Assembly: GCA_937901435.1 (NCBI GenBank)
Contig: CALGTJ010000733.1
Span: forward strand, 1-6,009
Length of the DNA stretch: 6,009 bases
Direction: 5' to 3'
From: an uncultured Rhodobacter sp.
GTDB taxonomy: Bacteria > Pseudomonadota > Alphaproteobacteria > Rhodobacterales > Rhodobacteraceae
In this document: positions 1 through 5,965 of the stretch, one piece after another
Layout of the letters: every line of letters begins with the position of its first letter
Numbering within the stretch: the first letter of the stretch is position 1
Program-made: the position numbers and the translations under genes
Notes under the pieces: generated by a model
Database searches by the model: none
The model's input: the letters and a program-made list of their open reading frames with translations, nothing else
Told to the model about the DNA's origin: nothing

Positions 1-90
1 CTTCTCAGATGACAGACTTCAAACGTCTACGAGGGCGATAACGCGGCGCTTACTTTAAAACGCAGGTCAAACCCCTTTCTTCACTGTCCC

Positions 91-128
91 AAAAACCAAA
101 AAAGGGAAGGCACGATACCTTCCCTTTT
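91..128 (-). terminator. Intrinsic terminator of the rimP-nusA-ylxR-infB operon
   Basis: On the minus strand, 24 bases after the infB stop, an 11-bp perfect stem (AAAAGGGAAGG, 128-118 in + coordinates read backwards, paired with CCTTCCCTTTT at 110-100) closes a 7-nt loop at 111-117. It runs into six Ts (103-98), then GG and five more Ts (95-91). This is a textbook Rho-independent terminator for the operon. Read on the plus strand the same stem is followed by TTTTCAATTTT, so it could also stop a convergent plus-strand transcript entering from the left edge; that second role is inference. Confidence 0.93.
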
Positions 129-152
129 CAATTTTGTTAACGCCAAGACCCT

Positions 153-2642
153 TTACGAGAGCGTGCGTTCCACTTCTTCACGCTCAAAGATCTCGATCAC
201 GTCCTTAGGCCGAATATCATCGTAATTCTCGAATGCCATGCCGCATTCCTGACCCGATTGAACCTCTACAACTTCGTCCTTGAAGCGTTTCAACGTTTTC
301 AGTGTGCCCTCGTGGATCACAACGTTGTCGCGCAGCAGGCGAACACCGGCAGAGCGTCGTGCGACGCCTTCGGTGACCAGACAACCGGCAACCTTACCGA
401 CGTGGCTAACCTTGAAGACCTCTTTGATGTTGGCATAGCCAATAAAGGTCTCACGCACTTCTGCCGACAACAGGCCGGACGCTGCAGCTTTCACGTCGTC
501 CACAAGATCGTAGATCACCGAATAATAGCGGATCTCGACACCCTTTTGGTTCGCAGTATTCCGCGCCGAGGCATTGGCACGAACGTTGAACCCAAACACA
601 GGCGCACCAGACGCTTCGGCGAGACCGATATCGCTTTCGGTGATCGCGCCAACGCCAGAGTGCAGCACGCGCACACGGACCTCGTCGTTGCCGATCTTTT
701 CCATCGCCTGAACAATCGCCTCGGCAGAGCCCTGAACATCGGCTTTGACCACGATGGGCAGTTCCGCAACGCTCTGGTTTGCCTTGGCGTTTGCCATCAG
801 CTGCTCCAGCGTGGTTGCAGCACCGGCGGCGGCACGCTTGTCCTTGGCAGCTTGCTCGCGGTATTCCGCGATCTCACGTGCCTGAGCTTCGGTGTCGACC
901 ACGTTCAGAACGTCACCAGCTTCGGGTGTGCCATTCAGACCCAAAACCTCGACAGGCACGGATGGTCCGGCCTCTTCGATCCGGTTGCCCTTGTCGTCGA
1001 TCAGCGCGCGGACTTTGCCCCACTGTTCGCCAACCACAAAGATATCGCCACGGCGCAGCGTACCATTTTGCACCAGAACTGTCGCAACTGGACCACGACC
1101 TACGTCAAGCTGAGCCTCGATGACGGCACCAGAGGCGGCCCGTTTCGGGTTCGCCTTCAGTTCCAGGATCTCGGCCTGTAGCGAAATCGCCTCTAGCAGT
1201 TGATCAAGCCCCATGCCGGTAATCGCCGAAACTTCTACGTCCTGCACTTCGCCTGACATCGCCTCGACAACAACCTCGTGCTGCAACAGGTCTGTCCGCA
1301 CCTTGGTCGCGTTCGCTGCCGGACGGTCCATCTTGTTGATCGCAACGATCATCGGAACCTTGGCGGCTTTGGCGTGATTGATCGCCTCGACCGTCTGCGG
1401 CATCACGGCGTCATCCGCCGCCACAACCAGCACGACGATATCGGTGACCTGTGCCCCACGGGCCCGCATCGAGGTAAACGCCGCGTGACCGGGCGTATCA
1501 AGGAAGGTCAACAAATTGCCCCCCTGATTCACCTGATATGCGCCAATATGCTGAGTGATTCCACCCGCCTCGCCAGCCACAACCTTAGCATTGCGGATTG
1601 CGTCCAGAAGCGAGGTCTTACCGTGGTCCACGTGACCCATGATGGTGATCACAGGCGCACGGGAGATCAGGTCTTGATCCGCATCCTTGACCGTGTCGAT
1701 GACCTGCTCGACGTCGGCGTCCGACACGCGCACGATCTTGTGGCCAAATTCTTCGATGATCACTTCGGCGGTATCGGCGTCAATCGACTGATTCTGCGTC
1801 AACATCATGCCGTTGTTCATCAATGCCTTTACGACGTCAGCAACGCGTTCCGCCATGCGGTTGGCCAGTTCGGACACCACGATGGTTTCCGGGACCTGAA
1901 CGTCGCGCACGACCTTTTCACGCTGTTCGCCCATGCCCATCGCCTTTTGGCGGGCACGTTCCTGCTTGCGCTTCATGGCAGCCATGGACCGTTGACGTCC
2001 ACCTTCGCCACCAGACAAAGCCTGGTTCAGCGTCAGCTTGCCAGAGCGGCGACCATCGTCGCGGGCGTTCTTTGTCGGCTTTTCTGTCCGCTCGCGCACA
2101 TCGCGCTCTGGCTTTTTGGCCACGGGCGCGGATTTCGATGGCCCGCGGTTTTCCGCAGCATCGGGTGCAGGGGCCGCCTTGGCTTGTTCTGCCGCCGCTT
2201 TTGCCGCAGCCTCTTCGGCCAGACGACGCTCGTCCTCTTCAGCCTTGGCCTTGGCGCGGGCTTCGCGCTCACGCTCTTCCTGCTCTTTGGCCTCGGCCTC
2301 TGCGCGACGGCGATCACGTTCTTCTTCGCGCGCCTTTTCTTCTGCTTCGCGGCGCGCGCCTTCTTCGACTTCACGGATTTTGGCCGCGGCAAGCGCCTTC
2401 ATACGGCGTTCGAGTTCGGCATCCGTAATGCCTGCCGGACGTCGTGAGGGGTCACCCCCCGCCGGAGAAGACCCAGTGCCAGCACCCGATCCAGCCGCAC
2501 CCTGCTTTGGCACGACAACTCGCTTGCGCTTTGTCTCGACAACGACGTTCTTCGTCCGTCCATGGCTGAAGCTTTGCTTCACTTGCCCCGAACGGGGTCC
2601 GCCACGCAGGCCGAGTGTTTTTTTGCCGTCTGTATCGCTCAT
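153..2642 (-). CDS. infB: Translation initiation factor IF-2
   Basis: IF2 is the GTPase that brings formyl-Met-tRNA to the 30S subunit and promotes 50S joining. The 829-residue product has the full family layout. An N-terminal segment (about 1-50) contains TLGLRGG. A long charged, probably helical Ala/Glu/Arg/Lys-rich linker covers about 74-160. A conserved IF2-N segment lies near 251-300 ([15 protein letters not shown]). The G domain has G1 GHVDHGKT at 336-343, a switch [10 protein letters not shown] around 361-369, G3 DTPGH at 382-386, G4 NKMD at 436-439 and G5 SA at 472-473. Beta-barrel domain II is about 500-590, domain III about 610-710, and the C-terminal fMet-tRNA-binding barrel about 730-825. 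All GTPase signature residues are present and there is no frameshift. The ATG overlaps the ylxR stop as ATGA, and the local Shine-Dalgarno is weak (AAGGG far upstream), so translational coupling is likely. It is the last gene of the operon. Confidence 0.98.
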   Translation of the reverse strand: MSDTDGKKTLGLRGGPRSGQVKQSFSHGRTKNVVVETKRKRVVVPKQGAAGSGAGTGSSPAGGDPSRRPAGITDAELERRMKALAAAKIREVEEGARREAEEKAREEERDRRRAEAEAKEQEEREREARAKAKAEEDERRLAEEAAAKAAAEQAKAAPAPDAAENRGPSKSAPVAKKPERDVRERTEKPTKNARDDGRRSGKLTLNQALSGGEGGRQRSMAAMKRKQERARQKAMGMGEQREKVVRDVQVPETIVVSELANRMAERVADVVKALMNNGMMLTQNQSIDADTAEVIIEEFGHKIVRVSDADVEQVIDTVKDADQDLISRAPVITIMGHVDHGKTSLLDAIRNAKVVAGEAGGITQHIGAYQVNQGGNLLTFLDTPGHAAFTSMRARGAQVTDIVVLVVAADDAVMPQTVEAINHAKAAKVPMIVAINKMDRPAANATKVRTDLLQHEVVVEAMSGEVQDVEVSAITGMGLDQLLEAISLQAEILELKANPKRAASGAVIEAQLDVGRGPVATVLVQNGTLRRGDIFVVGEQWGKVRALIDDKGNRIEEAGPSVPVEVLGLNGTPEAGDVLNVVDTEAQAREIAEYREQAAKDKRAAAGAATTLEQLMANAKANQSVAELPIVVKADVQGSAEAIVQAMEKIGNDEVRVRVLHSGVGAITESDIGLAEASGAPVFGFNVRANASARNTANQKGVEIRYYSVIYDLVDDVKAAASGLLSAEVRETFIGYANIKEVFKVSHVGKVAGCLVTEGVARRSAGVRLLRDNVVIHEGTLKTLKRFKDEVVEVQSGQECGMAFENYDDIRPKDVIEIFEREEVERTLS

Positions 2643-3277
2643 GTGGTCTTCGTACCCTTTCCGGTGGCGTCTCCACCGTCGTCTTCGCGCAGGCCAGATA
2701 GCCGCGAGGCATCCTCTACAACACGTTTTGTGAGTCCGCCACCCGCAAGCGCCGCATGTATCACATGTTCGCGCCCGAATGCCAAACCTAATTCATTCGC
2801 AGTCAAGACCCCGATGAAGGTGCCTTTGCCCGGAGGGGAGCTAAGTTTCGACTTCCCTCGTCCGGATCCATCCAGAGCCTGAATAAGCACACGTGCTTCT
2901 TCGTTCATCAGCAAGGACTTGACCTTTTCATACCCGGCAACCGCCCGGCCCGCCTTTCGCGCCATTGATATCCGGTCGATCAGTCGTTGCAGCAACAGCC
3001 GCTCGACGTCGTCAATCAGAGTCTCTGGAACCGTGACAGTTTGTTTCGCCGCGCGCGCAAACAGCTTTTTCTTAATCGCTGTTCTCAATGCCGCGCGACT
3101 CGCCGTTACCCATATGCCACGTCCGGGTAGCTTTTCAAGCACATCCGGAACAATTTGTTGTTCTGGCCCAACAACAAAGCGGACCAGTTTCGAGATTGGC
3201 AACACCTCGCCGGTCGCAATGCACTTGCGTTCGACTTCGATCTCGATGCGATTCCTATCACGTTTCCCGCTTGCCAT
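2639..3277 (-). CDS. YlxR/RnpM-type RNA-binding protein with L7Ae-like C-terminal domain
   Basis: This is a 212-residue, probably cytosolic RNA-binding protein. Residues 15-80 form a YlxR (DUF448) domain: RKCIATGE at 17-24, LVRFVVGP at 31-38, the GRGIWV strand at 52-57, and a basic stretch [10 protein letters not shown] near 69-78. Residues about 96-195 resemble the L7Ae/L30e-like fold that alphaproteobacteria carry fused to YlxR, with [13 protein letters not shown] at 107-119, [13 protein letters not shown] at 130-142 and ELGLAFGRE at 162-170. A basic Gly/Lys/Thr tail ends it. The frame stays open to an ATG at 3379 inside nusA, but family similarity begins just after the ATG at 3277, which is preceded by GGGGTGG at 3288-3282, so I chose 3277. 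It lies 22 nt after nusA and overlaps infB by 4 nt. Family knowledge: YlxR of Bacillus has been linked to RNase P modulation (RnpM). Whether that applies to this two-domain form is unknown. Confidence 0.93.
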   Translation of the reverse strand: MASGKRDRNRIEIEVERKCIATGEVLPISKLVRFVVGPEQQIVPDVLEKLPGRGIWVTASRAALRTAIKKKLFARAAKQTVTVPETLIDDVERLLLQRLIDRISMARKAGRAVAGYEKVKSLLMNEEARVLIQALDGSGRGKSKLSSPPGKGTFIGVLTANELGLAFGREHVIHAALAGGGLTKRVVEDASRLSGLREDDGGDATGKGTKTT

Positions 3278-3299
3278 CAGGCCACCCCGGAACCTGCGA

Positions 3300-4907
3300 T
3301 CAGGCTCCGGCCTCCTCTTCGACGTCAGACTCTTCTTCTGTTTCCATTTCTGCCGGATCAACCCAGCCAAGTTGAACACGCGCGGTCATGACAAGATGCT
3401 GCGCCTCTTCAAGGGACACGTCGAATTTCTCAAGAACACCGTCATCCTTGACCCGCTCGCCGTTCACGGTTGTCCAGCCACCGGCCAGTTCCCAATCCGC
3501 ACAGGTTGCAAAATCTTCCAGCGTCTTGACGTCATCCAAGGCCAGTGCCTCGATCATCTGAGGGGTCAGACCCTCAAAGTTGACAAGACTGTCCTCGACG
3601 CCCAACTCTCGTGCGCGCTCCAGAGCCTGACGATTCGCCGCCTCGATATTATCGCGCGCTCGGGCCTGAAGTTCGCCAGCCGTGTCTTTGTCAACGCCGT
3701 CGATGACAGTCAGTTCGTCAATTTCCACATAGGCGACTTCTTCGAGGTTGGTGAAGCCTTCGGACACCAGAAGCTGGGCAAAGAACTCATCCACGTCCAG
3801 CGCATCCATAAACAGTTTCGTGCGCTCGGCGAATTCCGCCTGACGACGCTCTGATTCTTCGGCCTCAGTCATGATGTCGATGTCCAGACCGGTCAACTGG
3901 CTGGCAAGACGCACGTTCTGACCACGGCGACCAATGGCAAGGCTAAGCTGTTCATCCGGCACCACGACTTCGATCTTGCCAGCGTCCTCGTCAAGAACCA
4001 CCTTGGTGACCTCGGCAGGCTGCAACGCGTTCACAAGGAAGGTTGGCGCATCTTCGTTCCACGGAATGATGTCGATCTTTTCACCCTGAAGCTCGTTCAC
4101 AACGGCCTGAACCCGGCTGCCGCGCATACCAACGCAGGCGCCGACGGGGTCAATCGAGTTGTCATACGAAATCACCGCGATCTTGGCGCGCGAACCCGGA
4201 TCACGGGCAACGGCCTTGATCTCGATGATGCCATCATAGATTTCCGGCACTTCCATCTTGAACAGCTCTGCCATGAATTGCGGATCGGTGCGGCTCAGGA
4301 AAATCTGCGGTCCGCGCGGTTCGCGACGCACGTCCTTGATGTAACAGCGAATGCGGTCGTTCGGGCGATAGCTCTCGCGGCCGATCTTTTCGTTGCGGCG
4401 CAGGATCGCCTCGCCACGGCCCACGTCGACGATGACGTTGCCATATTCTTCGCGCTTGACCAGACCGTTGATGATGGTCCCGGCGCGGTCTTTGAATTCT
4501 TCGTACTGACGATCCCGCTCTGCTTCGCGGACCTTCTGCAGGATCACCTGTTTGGCGGACTGCGCAGCGATACGACCCATTTCCACGGGCGGAACCTCGT
4601 CACGGATTTCGTCGCCAATGGTAGGTTCTGCCATGAACTGTTTGGCCTGCTTGACGGTCAGCTCTGACTGATAGTTTTCCAGCAGATCATCCTCGACCAC
4701 TGTCCGCACCCGGGTAAATGTGGCGCGGCCTGTCTTACGGTCAATCGACACACGAATGTCCATCTCAGAGCCATAGCGCGACTTGGCAGCGCGTGCGAGG
4801 CTCTCTTCCATCGCTTCGATCACCAGTTCCGGGTCGATCATCTTTTCCCGCGCAACGGCCTCGGCCGTTTGCAGCAGTTCAAGTTGGTTTGCAGACGTAA
4901 TCGCCAT
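3300..4907 (-). CDS. nusA: Transcription termination/antitermination protein NusA
   Basis: NusA binds RNA polymerase and nascent RNA, and modulates pausing, intrinsic termination and antitermination. The 535-residue product shows an N-terminal polymerase-binding domain (about 1-130), an S1 domain (about 137-205, with GNVIVDVGRGEAIL) and a KH1 domain around 230-300 containing the GxxG loop G260-MR-G263. KH2 follows, with G326-RR-G329 in LSLAIGRRGQNVRLAS. Two C-terminal acidic helical repeats lie at about 365-430 and 440-515, as in the long proteobacterial form, followed by a strongly acidic tail (EEESDVEEE). The ATG at 4907 has a very good Shine-Dalgarno, GGAGGA, lying inside the end of rimP. 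NusA is second in the operon. In enterobacteria NusA regulates its own operon, which makes the leader terminator at 5510-5533 relevant to this gene; extending that here is inference. Confidence 0.98.
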   Translation of the reverse strand: MAITSANQLELLQTAEAVAREKMIDPELVIEAMEESLARAAKSRYGSEMDIRVSIDRKTGRATFTRVRTVVEDDLLENYQSELTVKQAKQFMAEPTIGDEIRDEVPPVEMGRIAAQSAKQVILQKVREAERDRQYEEFKDRAGTIINGLVKREEYGNVIVDVGRGEAILRRNEKIGRESYRPNDRIRCYIKDVRREPRGPQIFLSRTDPQFMAELFKMEVPEIYDGIIEIKAVARDPGSRAKIAVISYDNSIDPVGACVGMRGSRVQAVVNELQGEKIDIIPWNEDAPTFLVNALQPAEVTKVVLDEDAGKIEVVVPDEQLSLAIGRRGQNVRLASQLTGLDIDIMTEAEESERRQAEFAERTKLFMDALDVDEFFAQLLVSEGFTNLEEVAYVEIDELTVIDGVDKDTAGELQARARDNIEAANRQALERARELGVEDSLVNFEGLTPQMIEALALDDVKTLEDFATCADWELAGGWTTVNGERVKDDGVLEKFDVSLEEAQHLVMTARVQLGWVDPAEMETEEESDVEEEAGA

Positions 4908-4910
4908 TTA

Positions 4911-5483
4911 TCAGTCCTCCACAGACCCGTCGTCGGTCTCTATTTCGTCGAAATTCTCATCATTCAGAACGCCCGCCGCCTTGCGTTGGCGCAGCATCTC
5001 GCTGATCAACTCGTCGGTCAGGACCAGCTTTGCATCGCTGAGCCAGTCGAACCTGAGGCCAATGGTGCCCTCTTCGACATTGATCAGAACCTCGTCCCCT
5101 TCGACCCCGGCCAGTTCGCCCTTGAAACGGCGGCGTCCATCGATGAGTTCCGTGGTCTCGATCTTGGCTTCATACCCTTCAAACGTCTCGAAATCCTTTA
5201 GACGCGTCAAAGGCCGATCAATTCCGGGGCTGGACACCTCTAGCGTAAAGGCGTCTTCGATCGGATCCTCGACATCCAGCACGGCACTGATCGCAATAGA
5301 GATCGCGCCGCATTCGTCAACCTCGATCCCGCCTTCGGGGCGTTCGGCCATGACCTGCACCGTCTTGGTCTTGCCCGACATGAACCGCACGCGCACCAGT
5401 TCAAACCCCATCCCCTCTATCACGGGGGTCAGGATCTCTGCCAGTCGGCGGTCAATCTGGGCTTTTGCTATCAAGTCGTTCAT
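4911..5483 (-). CDS. rimP: Ribosome maturation factor RimP
   Basis: RimP is a cytosolic assembly factor for the 30S subunit. The 190-residue product has the N-terminal alpha/beta domain (about 1-85, beginning [18 protein letters not shown]) and the family hallmark [12 protein letters not shown] at 81-92. A C-terminal SH3-like barrel covers about 95-165 ([37 protein letters not shown]). The C-terminal extension after about 165 ([18 protein letters not shown] plus an acidic end) makes it longer than the roughly 150-residue enterobacterial protein; to my knowledge such a tail is common in Rhodobacteraceae. The ATG at 5483 gives the expected N-terminus, and an upstream ATG at 5502 runs into a stop after three codons. 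The Shine-Dalgarno is weak (GAAAGA close to the start). It is the first gene of the operon, preceded by a promoter and an internal terminator, and is followed 3 nt later by nusA. Confidence 0.97.
   Translation of the reverse strand: MNDLIAKAQIDRRLAEILTPVIEGMGFELVRVRFMSGKTKTVQVMAERPEGGIEVDECGAISIAISAVLDVEDPIEDAFTLEVSSPGIDRPLTRLKDFETFEGYEAKIETTELIDGRRRFKGELAGVEGDEVLINVEEGTIGLRFDWLSDAKLVLTDELISEMLRQRKAAGVLNDENFDEIETDDGSVED
4915..4920 (-). promoter_or_regulatory. Ribosome binding site of nusA, inside the rimP 3' end
   Basis: GGAGGA on the minus strand sits 7 nt before the nusA ATG at 4907. It is encoded in the last codons of rimP, which then ends in tandem stops TGA TAA immediately before ATG. 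It is the strongest Shine-Dalgarno in the operon and fixes the nusA start, and it would allow both independent initiation and re-initiation by ribosomes finishing rimP. Confidence 0.85.
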
Positions 5484-5509
5484 GGGTCTTTCACAGTTTC
5501 ATCAAGCAC

Positions 5510-5533
5510 AAAAAAACGGGCGCGCGGCCCGTT
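5510..5533 (-). terminator. Intrinsic terminator in the rimP leader (candidate attenuator)
   Basis: On the minus strand AACGGGC (5533-5527), a 5-nt loop CGCGC, and GCCCGTT (5521-5515) form a perfect 7-bp stem. It is followed without interruption by Ts to 5510, seven in a row counting the two in the stem. It ends 26 nt before the rimP ATG. Those 26 nt contain no recognisable promoter, while a good promoter lies upstream of the hairpin, so transcripts reaching rimP should have to read through it. The hairpin itself is seen directly; an attenuating role is inference. It could alternatively also end transcripts from the DUF1508 gene. Confidence 0.85.
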
Positions 5534-5542
5534 GAATTACCC

Positions 5543-5568
5543 GGTGGAGCCTAGGGGGTGGAAGCCTA
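5543..5568. repeat. Tandem near-identical 11/12-nt repeats in the rimP leader
   Basis: On the minus strand TAGGCTTCCACC (5568-5557) is followed three bases later by TAGGCTCCACC (5553-5543), identical except for one missing T. They lie between the predicted transcription start and the leader terminator, in a C-rich stretch that has little self-complementarity and would probably be single-stranded. They could be a duplicated protein-binding site or two anti-Shine-Dalgarno-like sites (CUCCACC). No function is known to me. Confidence 0.6.
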
Positions 5569-5587
5569 AACGCCGCTATTGATAGCG

Positions 5588-5616
5588 CATATAGGCTAAA
5601 GCCAATGCCTATGCAA
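5588..5616 (-). promoter_or_regulatory. Predicted sigma70-type promoter of the rimP operon
   Basis: On the minus strand a -35 element TTGCAT (5616-5611) and a -10 element TATATG (5593-5588) are separated by exactly 17 bp. Transcription would start near 5581, giving a leader of roughly 100 nt before rimP. A 6+2+6 palindrome, CGCTATCAATAGCG (5587-5574), covers the predicted start site, and the foot of the 5616-5647 hairpin touches the -35. This is the only convincing promoter between the DUF1508 gene and rimP. Confidence 0.65.
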
Positions 5617-5647
5617 GCGGTGCCGATCACAATCGACCGGCACCGCT
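5616..5647 (-). terminator. 13-bp hairpin downstream of the DUF1508 gene, poor T-tract
   Basis: AGCGGTGCCGGTC and GATCGGCACCGCT pair over 13 bp around a 6-nt loop on the minus strand, 14 nt after the DUF1508 stop. One internal pair is G-U in minus-strand RNA but would be an A-C mismatch in plus-strand RNA, which favours a minus-strand transcript. After the stem the minus strand reads TGCAT, without a T-run, so it is a poor classical terminator; on the plus strand the tail AATTTTATA is better. It may terminate or stabilise the 3' end of the DUF1508 mRNA. Confidence 0.55.
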
Positions 5648-5661
5648 AATTTTATACGTGT

Positions 5662-5832
5662 TTACTCGTAAACAGGTGCATTGGACGAGCCCTTCACCAA
5701 GTTTATTCCATTCAAGCAGTCGGCTTTGTTCCGGTAACCTTCCGCGCTATCGGCAATGATGTTTTCATTGCTGGAACGGAAATTCCAACGCCACTCACCT
5801 GTAGTGTCTTTATATAGCTTGAAGTACACCAT
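5662..5832 (-). CDS. Small DUF1508 (YegP/UPF0339-like) protein
   Basis: The 56-residue product begins MVYFKLYKDTTGEWRWNFR, then SSNENIIADSAEGYRNKAD and CLNGINLVKGSSNAPVYE. The aromatic start, G-WRW, the N-E-IIA-S-EGY turn, the K-A--GI--VK segment and the final AP-Y match the single-copy form of the DUF1508/YegP domain; E. coli YegP carries two copies. There is no signal peptide or membrane segment. Its biochemical role is not established to my knowledge. By my count it is about 46% GC, visibly lower than the operon beside it, and uses codons such as ATA, CTA and TTA-class leucines more freely, so it may be an accessory gene. The ATG at 5832 follows AAAGGGG with only 3 nt between; the adjacent GTG codon (5829) is a possible alternative start. 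It has its own promoter and is probably monocistronic. Confidence 0.85.
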   Translation of the reverse strand: MVYFKLYKDTTGEWRWNFRSSNENIIADSAEGYRNKADCLNGINLVKGSSNAPVYE

Positions 5833-5836
5833 GTAC

Positions 5837-5869
5837 CCCTTTCGATGAGTTTTAAAGATTATCGAAGGG
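5837..5869 (-). promoter_or_regulatory. 5' UTR hairpin occluding the DUF1508 ribosome binding site
   Basis: In the minus-strand transcript CCCTTCGAT (5869-5861) can pair with ATCGAAAGGG (5846-5837), giving nine base pairs with one bulged A and a 14-nt A/U-rich loop. The 3' arm contains most of the Shine-Dalgarno AAAGGGG that precedes the ATG at 5832. Folded RNA would therefore hide the ribosome binding site, the arrangement seen in RNA thermometers and other translational switches. The pairing is visible; regulation by it is inference. Confidence 0.5.
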
Positions 5870-5883
5870 CACTTGACGGACCT

Positions 5884-5913
5884 AATCTATTCGTGAGAAT
5901 CTCACGTTGTCAA
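5884..5913 (-). promoter_or_regulatory. Promoter of the DUF1508 gene with an operator-like palindrome in its spacer
   Basis: On the minus strand a consensus -35 TTGACA (5913-5908) is followed after 18 bp by TAGATT (5889-5884), which matches the -10 consensus at four of six positions. Transcription would start near 5877, giving a 5' UTR of about 45 nt. The spacer is largely filled by CGTGAGATTCTCACG (5906-5892), a perfect 7+1+7 inverted repeat. A dimeric regulator bound there would block polymerase, so this reads as a repressible promoter. The regulator is not in the window. Confidence 0.65.
5892..5906. promoter_or_regulatory. Candidate operator, 7+1+7 palindrome
   Basis: CGTGAGA-A-TCTCACG on the plus strand is a perfect inverted repeat around one central base. 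Its place between -35 and -10 of the DUF1508 promoter is typical of a repressor site. I do not recognise it as the site of a named regulator. Confidence 0.55.
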
Positions 5914-5923
5914 ACTAGACAGT

Positions 5924-5946
5924 CCGTCGCCTTACGACGGCTAAGG
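5924..5946. repeat. Overlapping small inverted repeats upstream of the DUF1508 promoter
   Basis: CCGTCG (5924-5929) and CGACGG (5935-5940) form a 6-bp inverted repeat around CCTTA, and that CCTTA (5930-5934) is itself complementary to TAAGG at 5942-5946. The two pairings exclude each other. There is no T-tract on the minus strand after it, so it is not a clear terminator. It lies just upstream of the -35 at 5908-5913. Confidence 0.4.
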
Positions 5947-5965
5947 TGTCCGCGTGCGTAATTAC

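Noticed and set aside
1..90. Possible end of a convergent plus-strand gene at the left edge (frame ending MTDFKRLRGR, stop at 39-41)
   Set aside because: Only about a dozen codons are visible, a second frame is open nearby (stop at 56-58), and there is no recognisable motif. The bidirectional look of the 91-128 terminator is the only hint, so no gene is called.
74..160. Residues 74-160 of IF2 (DNA about 2163-2423) as an unusual repeat or inserted domain
   Set aside because: A charged, Ala/Glu/Arg-rich helical linker between the N-terminal segment and the G domain is normal for alphaproteobacterial IF2. Coordinates given here are residue numbers.
258..1181. Long open frame on the plus strand opposite infB
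   Set aside because: It is a codon-composition shadow of infB. Its product is rich in His/Arg/Cys with no recognisable domain, and the minus strand encodes an intact, conserved protein over the same bases.
1278..2733. Further plus-strand open frames opposite the N-terminal half of infB
   Set aside because: They mirror the Ala/Glu/Arg-rich linker and the G domain of IF2. The Ser/Arg/Phe-rich translations are low-complexity, and no ribosome binding site or domain supports them.
3278..3379. Upstream start extending the YlxR protein by 34 residues into nusA
   Set aside because: The extension lies wholly inside the nusA C-terminus and reads as a basic out-of-frame shadow. Family similarity starts after the ATG at 3277.
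2919..3854. Plus-strand open frame across the ylxR/nusA junction
   Set aside because: It is antisense to two well-identified genes and has no recognisable domain.
4783..5535. Plus-strand Ser-rich open frame across nusA/rimP
   Set aside because: Its serine-rich translation is what antisense of acidic, GC-rich coding sequence produces. It also runs over the leader terminator.
5484..5661. An initiator tRNA gene upstream of rimP, as in enterobacteria (metY)
   Set aside because: I looked for a cloverleaf, a T-loop GTTCGAATC-like block and a CAT anticodon arm on the minus strand and found none; the leader is too short and lacks these parts.
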